Assembly (NCBI RefSeq): GCF_014189455.1
Contig: NZ_CP050296.1
Coordinates: 5,824,001 to 5,888,000, forward strand
DNA from: Mesorhizobium huakuii
Lineage (GTDB): Bacteria > Pseudomonadota > Alphaproteobacteria > Rhizobiales > Rhizobiaceae
Direction of reading: 5' to 3'
Length of the DNA: 64,000 nt
Of this stretch, positions 34,419 through 43,601 are shown one piece after another; position 1 is the first letter of the stretch; every line of letters starts with the position of its first letter. Below the pieces are notes generated by a model. The model saw nothing but the letters and a program-made list of their open reading frames with translations. It was not told the DNA's origin and did not search any database. The position numbers and the translations under genes were made by a program.

Positions 34419-35675
34419 ATGACCAGTTTTTCCTCCCGCGTCGCTACCGCAGCCGCCGCGATCCGCCAGATCTTTCCGGAAACGCCGCTGCAGGAAAACG
34501 ACTATCTGTCGAAAAAGACCGGCGCGCGGGTGCTGCTGAAGCGCGAAGACCTGTCGCCGGTGCGCTCCTACAAGATCCGTGGCGCTTTCAACTTTTTCCG
34601 CAAGGCGCTTGCTGCCGGCAATCAGGCCGATCTGTTCGTCTGCGCGTCGGCCGGCAATCACGCGCAGGGTTTTGCCTTCGTCTGCCGCCATTTCGGCAAG
34701 AAGGGCGTGGTGTTCATGCCGGTGACGACGCCGCAGCAGAAGATCGACAAGACCAGGCTGTTCGGCGGCGAGTTCGTCGAGATCAGGCTGGTCGGCGACT
34801 TTTTTGACGACTGCTACCGCGCCGCCTTCGAATTCACCGAAAGCTCAGGCGCCCACATGGTGCCGCCCTTCGACCACAAGGACATCATCGAGGGGCAGGC
34901 GACAGTCGCCTATGAGATTGCGGACCAGATGCCTGGCGCACGCATGCCCGACATCATCATGCTGCCGGTCGGCGGCGGCGGGCTCGCTGCTGGAGTGACG
35001 CACTATTTCGCTGATCAGGGCCGGGAGGCGCGTTTCGTCTTCTGCGAGCCTGCCGGCGCGCCGAGCCTGCATGACAGCCTCGCGGCCGGAAAACGGCTGA
35101 AGCTCGCCAAGGTCGACAACTTCGTCGATGGTGCCGCGGTCGCCGAGATCGGCCGCGAACCCTTGAGGTACCTCAAGGAGTTCGCCGCCGACACGGTGCG
35201 GCTGATCCCGGAGAACCGGCTCTGCGCGACCATGATCGAGATGCTCAACGTCGAAGGCGTCGTGCTCGAGCCGGCCGGCGCTTTGGCGATCGACGCCCTG
35301 AAGGATTTTTCCAGGAAGGAAATCCGCGGCAAGACCATTGTCGCCGTGGTTTCAGGTGGCAATTTCGATTTCGAGCGGCTGCCGGATGTCAAGGAACGGG
35401 CGCTGCGCTACGAGGGCCTGAAGAAATACTTCATCATCCGCTTCCCCCAGCGGCCGGGCGCGCTACGCGACTTCCTTGAAATGCTGGGTCCGGACGATGA
35501 CATTGCACGCTTCGAGTATCTGAAGAAGTCGGCGCGCAATTTCGGCTCGGTGCTGATCGGCATCGAAACCAAGGACCGCCGCAATTTCGACCTGTTGAAG
35601 GCAAACTTCGAGGCCGAGGGCGTCCAGTATCAGGACATCACCGACAACGAGACATTGGCGGGGTTCATCATATGA
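34419..35675 (+). CDS. ilvA: Threonine ammonia-lyase
   Basis: A 418-residue PLP enzyme making 2-oxobutanoate from threonine, the first step to isoleucine. SYKIRGA (50-56) contains the PLP lysine K52. SAGNHAQGFAF binds the phosphate region, and VGGGGLAAGV is the glycine loop. The C-terminal ACT-like regulatory domain starts near YFIIRFPQRPGALRDFLEML. Only one ACT-like domain is present, as in short IlvA forms. It overlaps the downstream DUF1697 gene by 4 bp (ATGA). Confidence 0.94.
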   Translation: MTSFSSRVATAAAAIRQIFPETPLQENDYLSKKTGARVLLKREDLSPVRSYKIRGAFNFFRKALAAGNQADLFVCASAGNHAQGFAFVCRHFGKKGVVFMPVTTPQQKIDKTRLFGGEFVEIRLVGDFFDDCYRAAFEFTESSGAHMVPPFDHKDIIEGQATVAYEIADQMPGARMPDIIMLPVGGGGLAAGVTHYFADQGREARFVFCEPAGAPSLHDSLAAGKRLKLAKVDNFVDGAAVAEIGREPLRYLKEFAADTVRLIPENRLCATMIEMLNVEGVVLEPAGALAIDALKDFSRKEIRGKTIVAVVSGGNFDFERLPDVKERALRYEGLKKYFIIRFPQRPGALRDFLEMLGPDDDIARFEYLKKSARNFGSVLIGIETKDRRNFDLLKANFEAEGVQYQDITDNETLAGFII

Positions 35676-36226
35676 ACGCAAAGGTCTTCATCGCCCTGTT
35701 TTCCGGCATCAATGTCGGCGGCAACCGCATCGTCAAGATGGCGGAGCTGCGCTCGTTCTTCGAGGATATCGGCTTTTCCAACGTCGCCACCTATGTGCAA
35801 AGCGGCAATGTCGTGTTCCGCGCCGGCAAGGGCGACGCGACCGCGCTGACCAAGCAGATCGAAGCGGCCTTCGAGCAGAAATGGGGTTTTCATTCGCGCA
35901 TCATGGTGCGCGATCTCTCCTGGTTCGAACGGCTGGTGAGCGAAAATCCTTATCCGGAAGCAGCGGCTGACCACACCAAGCTCCATGCCTATGCGCTGGA
36001 GCGTGAACCGACCGCCGATGAGGTGGCGCGACTGGGTGAAAAGTGCACCGGCCCCGAACGCTTCGAAGTCAAGGGAGATGTGCTCTACCTCAGCGCGCCG
36101 GACGGGCTCGGCAAATCGGTGTTTGCCAACCTCATTCCGCGCGTTCTGAAGGTGCCGGGCACCGCGCGTAACTGGCGCTCGGTGCTGGCGCTGCTGGAGA
36201 TGGCCGGGCAGGCCGATAAAAATTAG
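35672..36226 (+). CDS. DUF1697 family protein
   Basis: The 184-residue protein matches DUF1697: FIALFSGINVGGNRIVKMAE, VATYVQSGNVVFR, and the C-terminal SVFANLIPRVLKVPGTARNW. The family has no known function. The ATG overlaps the ilvA stop (ATGA), so translational coupling with ilvA is likely, although a metabolic link is not evident. Confidence 0.88.
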   Translation: MNAKVFIALFSGINVGGNRIVKMAELRSFFEDIGFSNVATYVQSGNVVFRAGKGDATALTKQIEAAFEQKWGFHSRIMVRDLSWFERLVSENPYPEAAADHTKLHAYALEREPTADEVARLGEKCTGPERFEVKGDVLYLSAPDGLGKSVFANLIPRVLKVPGTARNWRSVLALLEMAGQADKN

Positions 36227-36231
36227 GCCGA

Positions 36232-36525
36232 TTACGCCGCCGTGGCCGGCTTCCAGTCGAAGGTCAGCTCTTCGCGGAAGGCGAAGCGCTTGATGTGATC
36301 GGCGACAACACTTTCCAGGCGCTCGAGCGAACCCGCCTCGTCGGTCGACACCGTGATGTGCAGCGTGCTCGCATCGGCATCCATGACCGTGCGGCCGAGC
36401 GACAGGTCGATGGCGCCATGGGTGGGATCGAATTCGACCGGGAATTTATGTGCCCAATGCTTGCACAATTGCTGTAGGTAGCGGCTGGCGTTCTCGGTGG
36501 CGATGTCGGCATGGCTGGATGGCAT
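36232..36525 (-). CDS. DUF2218 family protein
   Basis: The 97-residue product fits DUF2218: ENASRYLQQLCKHWAHKFPV, VEFDPTHGAIDLSLGR and a C-terminal helix ERLESVVADHIKRFAFREEL. These small cytoplasmic proteins sometimes neighbour siderophore or iron-related genes. Here no such genes are nearby. It is convergent with the DUF1697 gene by 5 bp. Confidence 0.85.
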   Translation of the reverse strand: MPSSHADIATENASRYLQQLCKHWAHKFPVEFDPTHGAIDLSLGRTVMDADASTLHITVSTDEAGSLERLESVVADHIKRFAFREELTFDWKPATAA

Positions 36526-36657
36526 GAATGACTTCTCCTGGTCTGGGCGCTGGCCTGCCGGCCAGGCGTGATGACTGGTCAGATAGGTGGCGTGGCGCGA
36601 AACGGCAAAGGCGGCCGGCTTTTACCCCGGCCGCCGCGCTTCAAGATGGCGTGATTG

Positions 36658-37098
36658 CTACCAGCTTCCGGTGTTCGCCATCGACGCCCAGGGTTCGGCC
36701 TTGGCTTTGGCCGGACCCTTCTGCAGAAGCTCGATGGAGATGCCGTCGGGCGACCGGATGAAGGCCATGTTGCCGTCGCGCGGCGGCCGGTTGATGATGA
36801 CGCCGTTGTCCATCAGATGCTGGCAGGTCGCGTAGATGTCATCGACCTCATAGGCAAGGTGGCCGAAATTGCGCCCGCCCTTGTAGTCTTCCGGATCCCA
36901 GTTGTAGGTCAGTTCGACCAAAGGTGCCTTGTCGTTGATGCCGCTCTGCTCGTCTTCGGAGGCGGCGAGGAAGATCAGCGTGAAGCGGCCTTGCTCGTTT
37001 TCATAGCGGCGAACTTCCTTCAGCCCGAGCTTGTTGCAGTAGAAGTCGAGCGAGGCATCGACATCGGCGACGCGGACCATTGTGTGCAGATAGCGCAT
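36658..37098 (-). CDS. gloA: Lactoylglutathione lyase (glyoxalase I), VOC family
   Basis: The 146-residue protein begins MRYLHTMVRVADVDASLDFY. It has LVELTYNWDPEDYKGGRNFG, HLAYEVDDIYATCQ and FIRSPDGISIELLQ. Metal ligands of glyoxalase I fit: His in LHTMVR, Glu in VELTYN, His in GHLAYE, and Glu in IELLQ. It should detoxify methylglyoxal with glutathione. The frame extends upstream to 37242, but without homology. Confidence 0.9.
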   Translation of the reverse strand: MRYLHTMVRVADVDASLDFYCNKLGLKEVRRYENEQGRFTLIFLAASEDEQSGINDKAPLVELTYNWDPEDYKGGRNFGHLAYEVDDIYATCQHLMDNGVIINRPPRDGNMAFIRSPDGISIELLQKGPAKAKAEPWASMANTGSW

Positions 37099-37314
37099 GA
37101 GTTTTCCTCGATCTGTTGGGGTGCGGCGCAACATAGGGTCGGCGCGGCGAAAGGGCAATCGCCCGCGGTCGGCGATGCCGGCAAAGAACAAATCCGGTAT
37201 TCCCGCAATGAACCGTGAAAAAAGGCACGGCAGGTCTTGCACACACCGGAAGCCGCGGTGTTAATCTGGTGTCAAGAATCAGTTGCGGTGTTCTTGCAAA
37301 AAGGGGGCATTCTT

Positions 37315-37911
37315 ATGGGGGAAAAGGCCTCTTTGACGGGGCGGGCCGGAACCCTTGGCGACGCCTTGAAGCGCGACGAAGGCGGCGATGCCGCCGACCT
37401 GACCGAAATTGCCGGCGCCATCAAGTGGTTCGATGTGGCCAAGGGCTACGGGTTCATCCTTCCCGATGACGGTGTTTCGGGCGATATCCTCCTCCATGTG
37501 ACATGTCTTCGGCGGGACGGCTTCCAGACAGCTCTGGAAGGCGCGCGCGTGGTCTGCCTTGTCAAGCAGGGCGATCGTGGGCTGCAGGCCTTCCGTGTGC
37601 TTTCCATGGATGTCACCACCGCCGTCCATCCAGCGGAAATGCAGGAGCAGCGCACCCATGTCGCGGTGACACCGGAGAGCGGGCTCGAACGCGCCCTGGT
37701 CAAGTGGTTCAATCGCACCAAGGGCTTCGGCTTCCTGACGCGTGGCGAAGGCACCGAGGACATTTTCGTCCATATGGAAACCTTGCGCCGCTACGGCATC
37801 ACCGAGCTTCGGCCGGGGCAGGTCGTGCTTGTCCGTTTCGGGCGCGGCGACAAAGGCCTTATGGCCGCCGAAATTCACCCCGATATGGGCACCTTGCCGG
37901 TTTCGCACTAG
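37315..37911 (+). CDS. Protein with two cold-shock domains
   Basis: A 198-residue protein with two CSD units: [20 protein letters not shown] (about residues 38-57) with DILLHVTCL, and [20 protein letters not shown] with DIFVHMETL. These carry the RNP1 (GYGFI, GFGFL) and RNP2 (DILLH, DIFVH) motifs for single-stranded nucleic acid. Double-CSD proteins of this length are common in rhizobia. The 216-bp upstream gap could include a long leader. I chose the ATG with GGGGG nearby upstream. Confidence 0.9.
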   Translation: MGEKASLTGRAGTLGDALKRDEGGDAADLTEIAGAIKWFDVAKGYGFILPDDGVSGDILLHVTCLRRDGFQTALEGARVVCLVKQGDRGLQAFRVLSMDVTTAVHPAEMQEQRTHVAVTPESGLERALVKWFNRTKGFGFLTRGEGTEDIFVHMETLRRYGITELRPGQVVLVRFGRGDKGLMAAEIHPDMGTLPVSH

Positions 37912-37961
37912 AACTCGACCCATCCCGATAAATCGAGATGGTTCAGGTTGCAGCTCCTCTT

Positions 37962-38017
37962 TGTTTGACCATGATCTTGTCCGAAACCGGTTTCCACTTT
38001 TCGGGATCATGGTCTAG
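37962..38017. repeat. Palindromic intergenic repeat, type 2
   Basis: GACCATGATC pairs with GATCATGGTC around CCGAAACCGGTTTCCACTTTT-CGG. Sequences of this kind, with a CCGAAACCGG...TTTCGG core, are common between genes of Rhizobiales. It lies between the cold-shock gene and a DUF192 gene and can form a long hairpin. Confidence 0.6.
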
Positions 38018-38042
38018 GACGATTTCCGGTCGAGGATTTTGG

Positions 38043-38606
38043 ATGGCTCACAGGAACTGGCTGACGGCGGGCGTGCTTTGCGCCATTGTTGCCGTGATTG
38101 CGGCCTCGGGCGCCTTCTTCTATTCAGAACGGCCGACCTCGGCCGACAGCCGGGCGATGATCCTTCCGGTCGACCCGACGCCGCTGGTCGTTGTGACGAA
38201 AGATGGAAATCGCTCCTTTTCGATCGAAATCGCCGACACCGATACAGAGCGCGAAGCCGGCTTGATGTATCGCCAGGATATGGCGGACGATCACGGCATG
38301 CTGTTCGTCTTCGAAATACAGCAGCAGGTCAGTTTCTGGATGCAGAACACGCCGATGCCGCTTGACCTGATCTTTGTCGGCCAGGATGGCAAGATCCGGG
38401 CCGTCAAGCATGGCGAGCCGCAATCCCAGGCCATCATCTCACCCGGCGTACCCGTGCGCTTTGTGCTCGAGCTCAAGGCCGGCACCGCCGCCAAATACGG
38501 CATCGAATATGGCGACCTGTTGCGCCACCCGGCCGTCGGCACAATATCTGGCCCTGGCATACCACCGTCGGACAAGGGCGATTCCCCGAACGTCGATTCC
38601 AACTGA
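38043..38606 (+). CDS. DUF192 family exported protein
   Basis: The 187-residue product starts MAHRNWLTAGVLCAIVAVIA, a signal peptide or anchor. The DUF192 domain then shows FSIEIADTDTEREAGLMYRQ, HGMLFVFEIQQQVSFWMQNT, MPLDLIFVG and FVLELKAGTAAKYGIEYGDL. The family is widespread, periplasmic and of unknown function. The stop lies 20 bp before the hydrolase gene, so the two probably share a transcript. Confidence 0.88.
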   Translation: MAHRNWLTAGVLCAIVAVIAASGAFFYSERPTSADSRAMILPVDPTPLVVVTKDGNRSFSIEIADTDTEREAGLMYRQDMADDHGMLFVFEIQQQVSFWMQNTPMPLDLIFVGQDGKIRAVKHGEPQSQAIISPGVPVRFVLELKAGTAAKYGIEYGDLLRHPAVGTISGPGIPPSDKGDSPNVDSN

Positions 38607-38626
38607 GCGCCGGGGATAGCCTTCCG

Positions 38627-39393
38627 ATGCAGTTTTTTTCCCATGACGGGTTCGATCTTGCCTTCCTCGACCGCCAGCCTGCCTCGGGCGAGGGCGACCC
38701 CGTGCTCATGATCCACGGCTTCGCCTCGAGCCACTATGTCAACTGGGTATCGCCCGGCTGGTTCAAGACGCTCAACGATGCCGGCTATCGCGCCATCGCC
38801 TTCGACAATCGCGGCCACGGTTCGTCATCGAAGAGCTATGAAGAGGCCGATTATACACCGGCGAAAATGGCGTCTGATGCCGCCGCGTTGCTCGACCATC
38901 TCGGTATCGAACGGGCCCATGTCATGGGCTATTCGATGGGCGCGCGCATCGCGGCGTTCCTGGCGCTGTCCGATCCGGACAAGGTGGCGACGCTGGTCTT
39001 TGGTGGCCTCGGCATCGGCATGGTCGACGGTGTCGGCGACTGGGATCCGATTGCCGCGCCCTGCTTGCCGACGATCCGACGGCCACTACCCATCCGCGCG
39101 GCCGCTCTTTCCGCGCCTTCGCCGACCAGACCCGCAGCGATCGCCGGGCGCTCGCCGCCTGCATCGCCAAATCGCGGGAGTTGCTCAGCGAGGACGATAT
39201 TGCCCGCATCGCCCAGCCGACGCTGGTCGCGGTCGGCACCACGGATGACATTGGCGGTTCTCCGGACGAGCTTGCCGCCCTGATGCCGAACGCCAGGGCT
39301 TTCCACATCGAGGGCAGGGACCATATGCTGGCGGTCGGGGACAAGACCTTCAAGCAACGCGTGCTGGAGTTTTATGCTGAATATCCGCTTTGA
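38627..39393 (+). CDS. Alpha/beta hydrolase, one-base frameshift
   Basis: The first frame gives VLMIHGFASSHYVNW, AFDNRGHGSSSK and VMGYSMGARIAAF (nucleophile Ser), to GVGDWDPIAA. After that the frame is lost. The next frame continues LLADDPTATTHPRGRSFRAF, then PTLVAVGTTDDIGGSP (acid) and IEGRDHMLAVGDK (His), stopping at 39393. One G is missing after 39058. The repaired protein has 255 residues and a full Ser-Asp-His set. Substrate unknown; an error in the sequence is the simplest cause. Confidence 0.82.
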
Positions 39394-39495
39394 GCGGTTG
39401 GCCGGGGGCAACAGTGGCACAATGGAGAAGAGGCACGGCTGGCCGCCTTCTCGGCGGCAATGGCCTCGACGATAGGCGCCTTCACCTGATCGCCC

Positions 39496-40107
39496 CTAGC
39501 CCATAGCGAGCGCCTCCAGCGACCGAGCCATGTTCAGCCTGGCCTGCGGCTCGAAACGCTGGCGGAATTCCTCCGTGTGGAAGATGTGCGGGCGGGCCAG
39601 GAAATCCTTCAGCACAGCACCCCGTCCGGCACGCCACATCGGCTCCTCCACCCAGTCATATTCGCGGCGGACCGCGCGCTCATAAGCGTCGAACGCATCC
39701 GGCGCGGCACCCAGAATCGACAGGTCCATATCGAGGAACAGGCTGGCGTCGCGCGTCGCCGCCGCGTCGTCGAACCGGGGCAGTTGGTGCGTGGCGGTGG
39801 CAAGGATCATCGCGCTGATGCGGCTCAGGCGGTCGGCATCGGTGCGGCCCGCGAGCTTTTCCTCGGCAAGGGCGGCACTTCTGGCCTCATTGCCCTTGGC
39901 CTTGCTGTCGTAGATGGCGTCATGGAACCAGATCGCGGCTTCGACGGCCTCGGGATCGCCGAGCTGCGCTCGATAGTCGCCGGCCAGCGCCAGCATCGCC
40001 TCGATATGGGCGAGGTTGTGGTAATGGCGATCTCCGGCGCTATAGAGCGCCGAAAGCTCGGCTTTCAGGGCCGTGTCGATCAACGGCTGGTCTTTCATTT
40101 TTATCAT
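39496..40107 (-). CDS. HD-superfamily predicted phosphohydrolase
   Basis: The 203-residue protein begins MIKMKDQPLIDTALKAEL. It has the HD-type motif series RHYHNLAHIEAML, AIWFHDAIYDSKAKGNEARS and ILATATHQ, and a late FLDMDLSILGA. These provide the His/Asp metal ligands of HD hydrolases. A nucleotide or phosphate ester is the likely substrate, but it cannot be named. An alternative start is four residues in. Confidence 0.83.
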   Translation of the reverse strand: MIKMKDQPLIDTALKAELSALYSAGDRHYHNLAHIEAMLALAGDYRAQLGDPEAVEAAIWFHDAIYDSKAKGNEARSAALAEEKLAGRTDADRLSRISAMILATATHQLPRFDDAAATRDASLFLDMDLSILGAAPDAFDAYERAVRREYDWVEEPMWRAGRGAVLKDFLARPHIFHTEEFRQRFEPQARLNMARSLEALAMG

Positions 40108-40228
40108 CCGTCCAGTTAATCGATCTCAGCCCCTCGGAGTCAAAGAACCGATCACTGCGAACCTTGCATGGGCCGGGGCTCTGAGGAATGCTGCCAGTCC
40201 AAGAAATATCCAACCCAGGGAGGCTGAC

Positions 40229-40873
40229 ATGACCAATACGCCCAGCAGCGAGACTCCGAGACCGGGGACGATCGACATGAAGCTGGAGGCCGTCATCATT
40301 GCCGTTGCGGATGCCGATCGGTCCAAGCGTTTTTATGGCGGCCTCGGTTGGCGGCTCGACGCCGACTTCGTCGTCGGCGACGCGTTTCGGGTCGTTCAAT
40401 TCACGCCGCCCGGTTCGCCGTGCTCGATCCATTTCGGCAAAGGCCTGACATCAGCCGCGCCAGGTTCGGCGAAGGGGCTTTATCTCGTGGTGTCCGATAT
40501 CGAGGCGGCGCATGCCGAACTCGTGGCGCGCGGCGTCGAGGCGAGCGAGGTGTTTCATCGCGCGGGGCCTGGGCAGCCGCCGATCAGCGGTCGGCATCCG
40601 GAAGGGCGCAGTTATTCATCCTATGTCACGTTCAGCGATCCGGATGGCAACAGCTTCATACTGCAGGAAATCACCCAGCGATTGCCTGGACGCGTGGATG
40701 CCAGCGACACGATATTCACGTCGTCCGGCGAGCTTGCCGCGGCGCTGCGGCGTGCGGCGGCCGCACATGGCGAACACGAGAAACGGACTGGCGGACAGCA
40801 TGATGTGAACTGGCCCGACTGGTATGCCGAATACATGGTGGCGGAACAGGCCGGCACGCCGTTGCCGACTTGA
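40229..40873 (+). CDS. VOC-family protein (glyoxalase-like)
   Basis: The 214-residue protein has one VOC unit: MKLEAVIIAVADADRSKRFY, GGLGWRLDADF, YLVVSDIEAAHAELVARGVE and YVTFSDPDGNSFILQEITQR. A C-terminal helical tail with HDVNWPDWYAEYMVAEQAG is common to a rhizobial subgroup. Metal-binding His/Glu positions are only partly conserved. The start at 40229 follows GGGAGG about 10 nt upstream. Confidence 0.85.
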   Translation: MTNTPSSETPRPGTIDMKLEAVIIAVADADRSKRFYGGLGWRLDADFVVGDAFRVVQFTPPGSPCSIHFGKGLTSAAPGSAKGLYLVVSDIEAAHAELVARGVEASEVFHRAGPGQPPISGRHPEGRSYSSYVTFSDPDGNSFILQEITQRLPGRVDASDTIFTSSGELAAALRRAAAAHGEHEKRTGGQHDVNWPDWYAEYMVAEQAGTPLPT

Positions 40874-41142
40874 ACGGCGTCCGTTGCAGCGCGGCGTCAT
40901 CGGCGCCGCGCTGACCTTGAGCCCGCCACCAGATCGCTCTACGCCTTCCCCGCAGCGAGGCGCGGAGGGCCGCTTTCAGGCGTCCGGCGATCAAGGGTTC
41001 GTTTTCCATGGCTGCTTGAATTCCCGCGAACCAAATCCATTTGACAATGCACTAAGGAAAATTGAGTTCAATCGTGCTATGATCTGGCTTATATGTGCGG
41101 CCGGAAAACAGGCAAGCCAGCAGGACGCAGGACGAGACGTCG

Positions 41143-41990
41143 ATGAACAGCATCAGCATTTCCCGCCACAGCGCGTTGCAGCCGGTCGATCCGATCTGGC
41201 GTTCGATCCGTGACGAAGCGATGGACGCGGTCAACCGCGACCCCTTGCTCGCCGCCTTCCTCTATTCGACGATCCTCAACCAGGAGAGCCTGGAAGAGGC
41301 GGTCATCCACCGGATCGCCGAGCGGCTTGCCCATCAGGATATCGGCTCTGATCTCATCCGCCAGACCTTCAAATCGATGCTGGCCGACGATAAGGACTGG
41401 CCGACGACCGTGCGTGTCGACATCCAGGCCTATTACGACCGCGACCCGGCCTGCGACCGCTTCATCATGCCGGTGCTCTATTTCAAGGGCTTTCACGCCA
41501 TCCAGACCCATCGGCTGGCGCATTGGCTGTGGAACCAGGGCCGCAAGGACTTCGCGCTCTATCTGCAGAGCCGTTCGTCCTCGGTCTTCCAGACCGACAT
41601 CAACCCGGCCGCACGCATCGGCAAGGGCATCTTCATCGATCACGCCACCGGCCTCGTCGTTGGCGAGACCGCGTCATCGAGGACGATGTGTCGATCCTGC
41701 ACGGCGTGACGCTCGGCGGCACCGGCAAGGCTGGTGGCGACCGCCACCCTAAGATCCGCCGTGGCGTGCTGATCGGCGCCGGCGCCAAGATCCTCGGCAA
41801 TATCGAGATCGGCCATTGCTCCAAGGTCGCCGCCGGGTCGGTGGTGCTGTCGCCCGTGCCGCACAACAAGACGGTTGCCGGCGTGCCGGCCCGCGTCGTC
41901 GGCGAGACCGGCTGCGACCAGCCTTCCCGCCAGATGGACCAGCTTCTGCCATCGCAGTCGATGGACCAGGTGGTCAGCTTCGATATCTGA
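41143..41990 (+). CDS. cysE: Serine O-acetyltransferase, one-base frameshift
   Basis: CysE makes O-acetylserine from serine and acetyl-CoA for cysteine synthesis. Frame one (MNSISISRHSALQPVDPIWR) has the N-terminal helical domain, the VLYFKGFHAIQTHRLAHWLW block and the start of the hexapeptide helix to IDHATGLVVGETA. The continuation VIEDDVSILHGVTLGGTGKA-GGDRHPKI is in another frame to 41990. A missing G near 41673 (CCGCG for CCGCGG) explains the break. The repaired protein has 282 residues. It is expected to be important for growth, so an error is likely. Confidence 0.9.
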
Positions 41991-42143
41991 TTTACGCGCC
42001 GGCGCGTCGTCCGGCGTCATTGCGATTTTGCCCGGCGGCGCCGCCGCTTCCGGTGCAATACGGCCGGCTTGCCTTTACATCGCCATTGTCGACGTGCCAG
42101 AAGCGCCCTTCAAACCAGCAAGCCCGATGATCGGAGAAGACTG

Positions 42144-42347
42144 TTGAAGCCGGACGAAATCAGAAAGCTGGACGCCTATTTCAAGCGCGTCTTCCAGAAC
42201 CCCAAGCTTGAGGTCAAGGCACGGCCGCGCAAGGAAGATTCCGCCGAAGTCTATGTCGGTGACGAATTCCTCGGCATCGTCTTCAAGGACGAGGACGACG
42301 GCGACTACAATTTCTCGATGGCGATCCTCGACATCGATCTGGGCTGA
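42144..42347 (+). CDS. DUF3126 family small protein
   Basis: The 67-residue product (LKPDEIRKLDAYFKRVFQNP) matches DUF3126, a short alphaproteobacterial family: RPRKEDSAEVYVGDEFLGIV, then DYNFSMAILDIDL. The start is a TTG at 42144 with GGAGA about 7 nt upstream. There is no ATG in a suitable position. The function is unknown. A strong terminator follows the stop by 11 bp. Confidence 0.85.
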   Translation: MKPDEIRKLDAYFKRVFQNPKLEVKARPRKEDSAEVYVGDEFLGIVFKDEDDGDYNFSMAILDIDLG

Positions 42348-42357
42348 GCCCGCGATC

Positions 42358-42393
42358 AAAAGGCAGGCCGCGCCCTGGCGCGGCCTGCCTTTA
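42358..42393. terminator. Bidirectional intrinsic terminator
   Basis: AAAGGCAGGCCGCGCC pairs with GGCGCGGCCTGCCTTT over a short loop, with A/T tracts on both sides. It lies between the convergent DUF3126 gene and the gene ending at 42398 and can serve both. Confidence 0.9.
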
Positions 42394-42397
42394 TCTC

Positions 42398-43141
42398 TCA
42401 GTGTCCGGTCTTCAATATCCGCCCGGCCTCTGCTGTCATCGCCGCGTCGAGTGCCTGCCAATCGTCAAGGAATTCCTTGGGAAAACGATAGGTGAGGCTG
42501 AGATCGTCGCCGACATGGATGTCCCGCTCGCAGGGCGCCAGCGATTGCCCGGCACTCGGCCCGCTCAGGCAGCGGGCGACGAAGGGATCCTTGCCCACGC
42601 GCTTGCCGACCACCAGCACCTCGTTCAGATAGCCTGATTTGTCGTTGAAACCGTAGACCGTCATGCCGCCAGGTCGCGGAATGCCGGGCTGGACAATCAG
42701 CGCGCTGTAGATCGGCGCGAACCGGCCGCTCATGTCGCGCGACATCATCTGCTGCTCGAAGGACAGGAAGATGATGCTTCTGTTGGCTTCCGAATGATTG
42801 AAATCATCGCGCGCCGCTTCGCTGTAGCCGTCCATCTGGGGATAGCGCAGATAAAGGTCGAGACGTGAGGCAATGCCGTCGCGCCGGGCCTGGTCGAAAC
42901 GGATGAAATTGGCCGGCACGGAAATCACATTGTTGCCGATCACCACCCGACGCACCGTCGTGTCGTCGGTATATCCGGCCATGGCGATGGTATGGCCGAA
43001 CCACTTGCCGCCAAGGCTGATCGCCACCGACAGCAAGGCAAGTGCGGCGAAGGCATAGAAGACCCGCTTCATCAGCGTGGAATCGACCACGGTGAGTTCA
43101 GGGCCGTCGGCGATCGCTGCCTGCTTCATCTCGGTCCTCAT
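42398..43141 (-). CDS. Membrane-anchored hypothetical protein
   Basis: About 247 residues from MRTEMKQAAIADGPELTVVD. One transmembrane helix (RVFYAFAALALLSVAISLGG) lies near residues 30-50. The rest is a probable periplasmic domain with VVIGNNVISVPANFIRF, LDLYLRYPQMDGY and a Cys pair (ARCLSG, PCERD). It resembles conserved rhizobial proteins without known function. The frame opens earlier (43378), but the upstream part has no coding character. Confidence 0.7.
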   Translation of the reverse strand: MRTEMKQAAIADGPELTVVDSTLMKRVFYAFAALALLSVAISLGGKWFGHTIAMAGYTDDTTVRRVVIGNNVISVPANFIRFDQARRDGIASRLDLYLRYPQMDGYSEAARDDFNHSEANRSIIFLSFEQQMMSRDMSGRFAPIYSALIVQPGIPRPGGMTVYGFNDKSGYLNEVLVVGKRVGKDPFVARCLSGPSAGQSLAPCERDIHVGDDLSLTYRFPKEFLDDWQALDAAMTAEAGRILKTGH

Positions 43142-43246
43142 CACCAACCGCCCGTCTTGTGTCCCTAGGCGGCACACATCGCGCGGCACGGCCCTTGCAG
43201 CCTTCCTGAAACGACTGTGCGATTTCATGGTAAATGGATGGTTAAG

Positions 43247-43582
43247 ATGGCTGAGATGGAACTCTTCCTGTTTGCTTTTCTCGTCGGCCTGACGGTTTGC
43301 GGGCTGACGGGCTCGACGATGGAGTTGGTGTCGGGCCGCAAGGTCGCCTTCGCCGAGCCCTATGTGTCGCCCGCGCATGTGCTGCGCTCGCTGGCGGCCA
43401 CCGCTGGCGCCGGACCGTTCATGCTGGTCAACGATGCCCTTGATGCCCGCCGCGAAAACCGCATTTCGACGATGGCGCTCTTGTCGTGCGGCTGCACGGC
43501 GATTGCCTGGTCCCTGGCGCTCGGCATCGTCGTGCTTGCCATTGCCTCATGGACGATCGGTCTCTTAGGGTCCGGCATCTGA
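43247..43582 (+). CDS. Small membrane protein
   Basis: About 111 residues starting MAEMELFLFAFLVGLTVCGL. Two or three hydrophobic segments (residues 4-20, about 55-65 and 80-108) mark an inner-membrane protein. A central basic stretch DALDARRENR is probably cytoplasmic. I do not recognise a named family, although similar proteins seem common in the order. Starts at 43238 and 43256 are possible. The gamma carbonic anhydrase gene follows by 19 bp. Confidence 0.65.
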   Translation: MAEMELFLFAFLVGLTVCGLTGSTMELVSGRKVAFAEPYVSPAHVLRSLAATAGAGPFMLVNDALDARRENRISTMALLSCGCTAIAWSLALGIVVLAIASWTIGLLGSGI

Positions 43583-43601
43583 GACGATTCGGAGGCCGAC
43601 A

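Noticed and set aside
41030..41100. Sigma-70 promoter before cysE (TTGACA and TATGAT)
   Set aside because: Both hexamers exist, but the spacing between them is wrong for a promoter, so neither was annotated.
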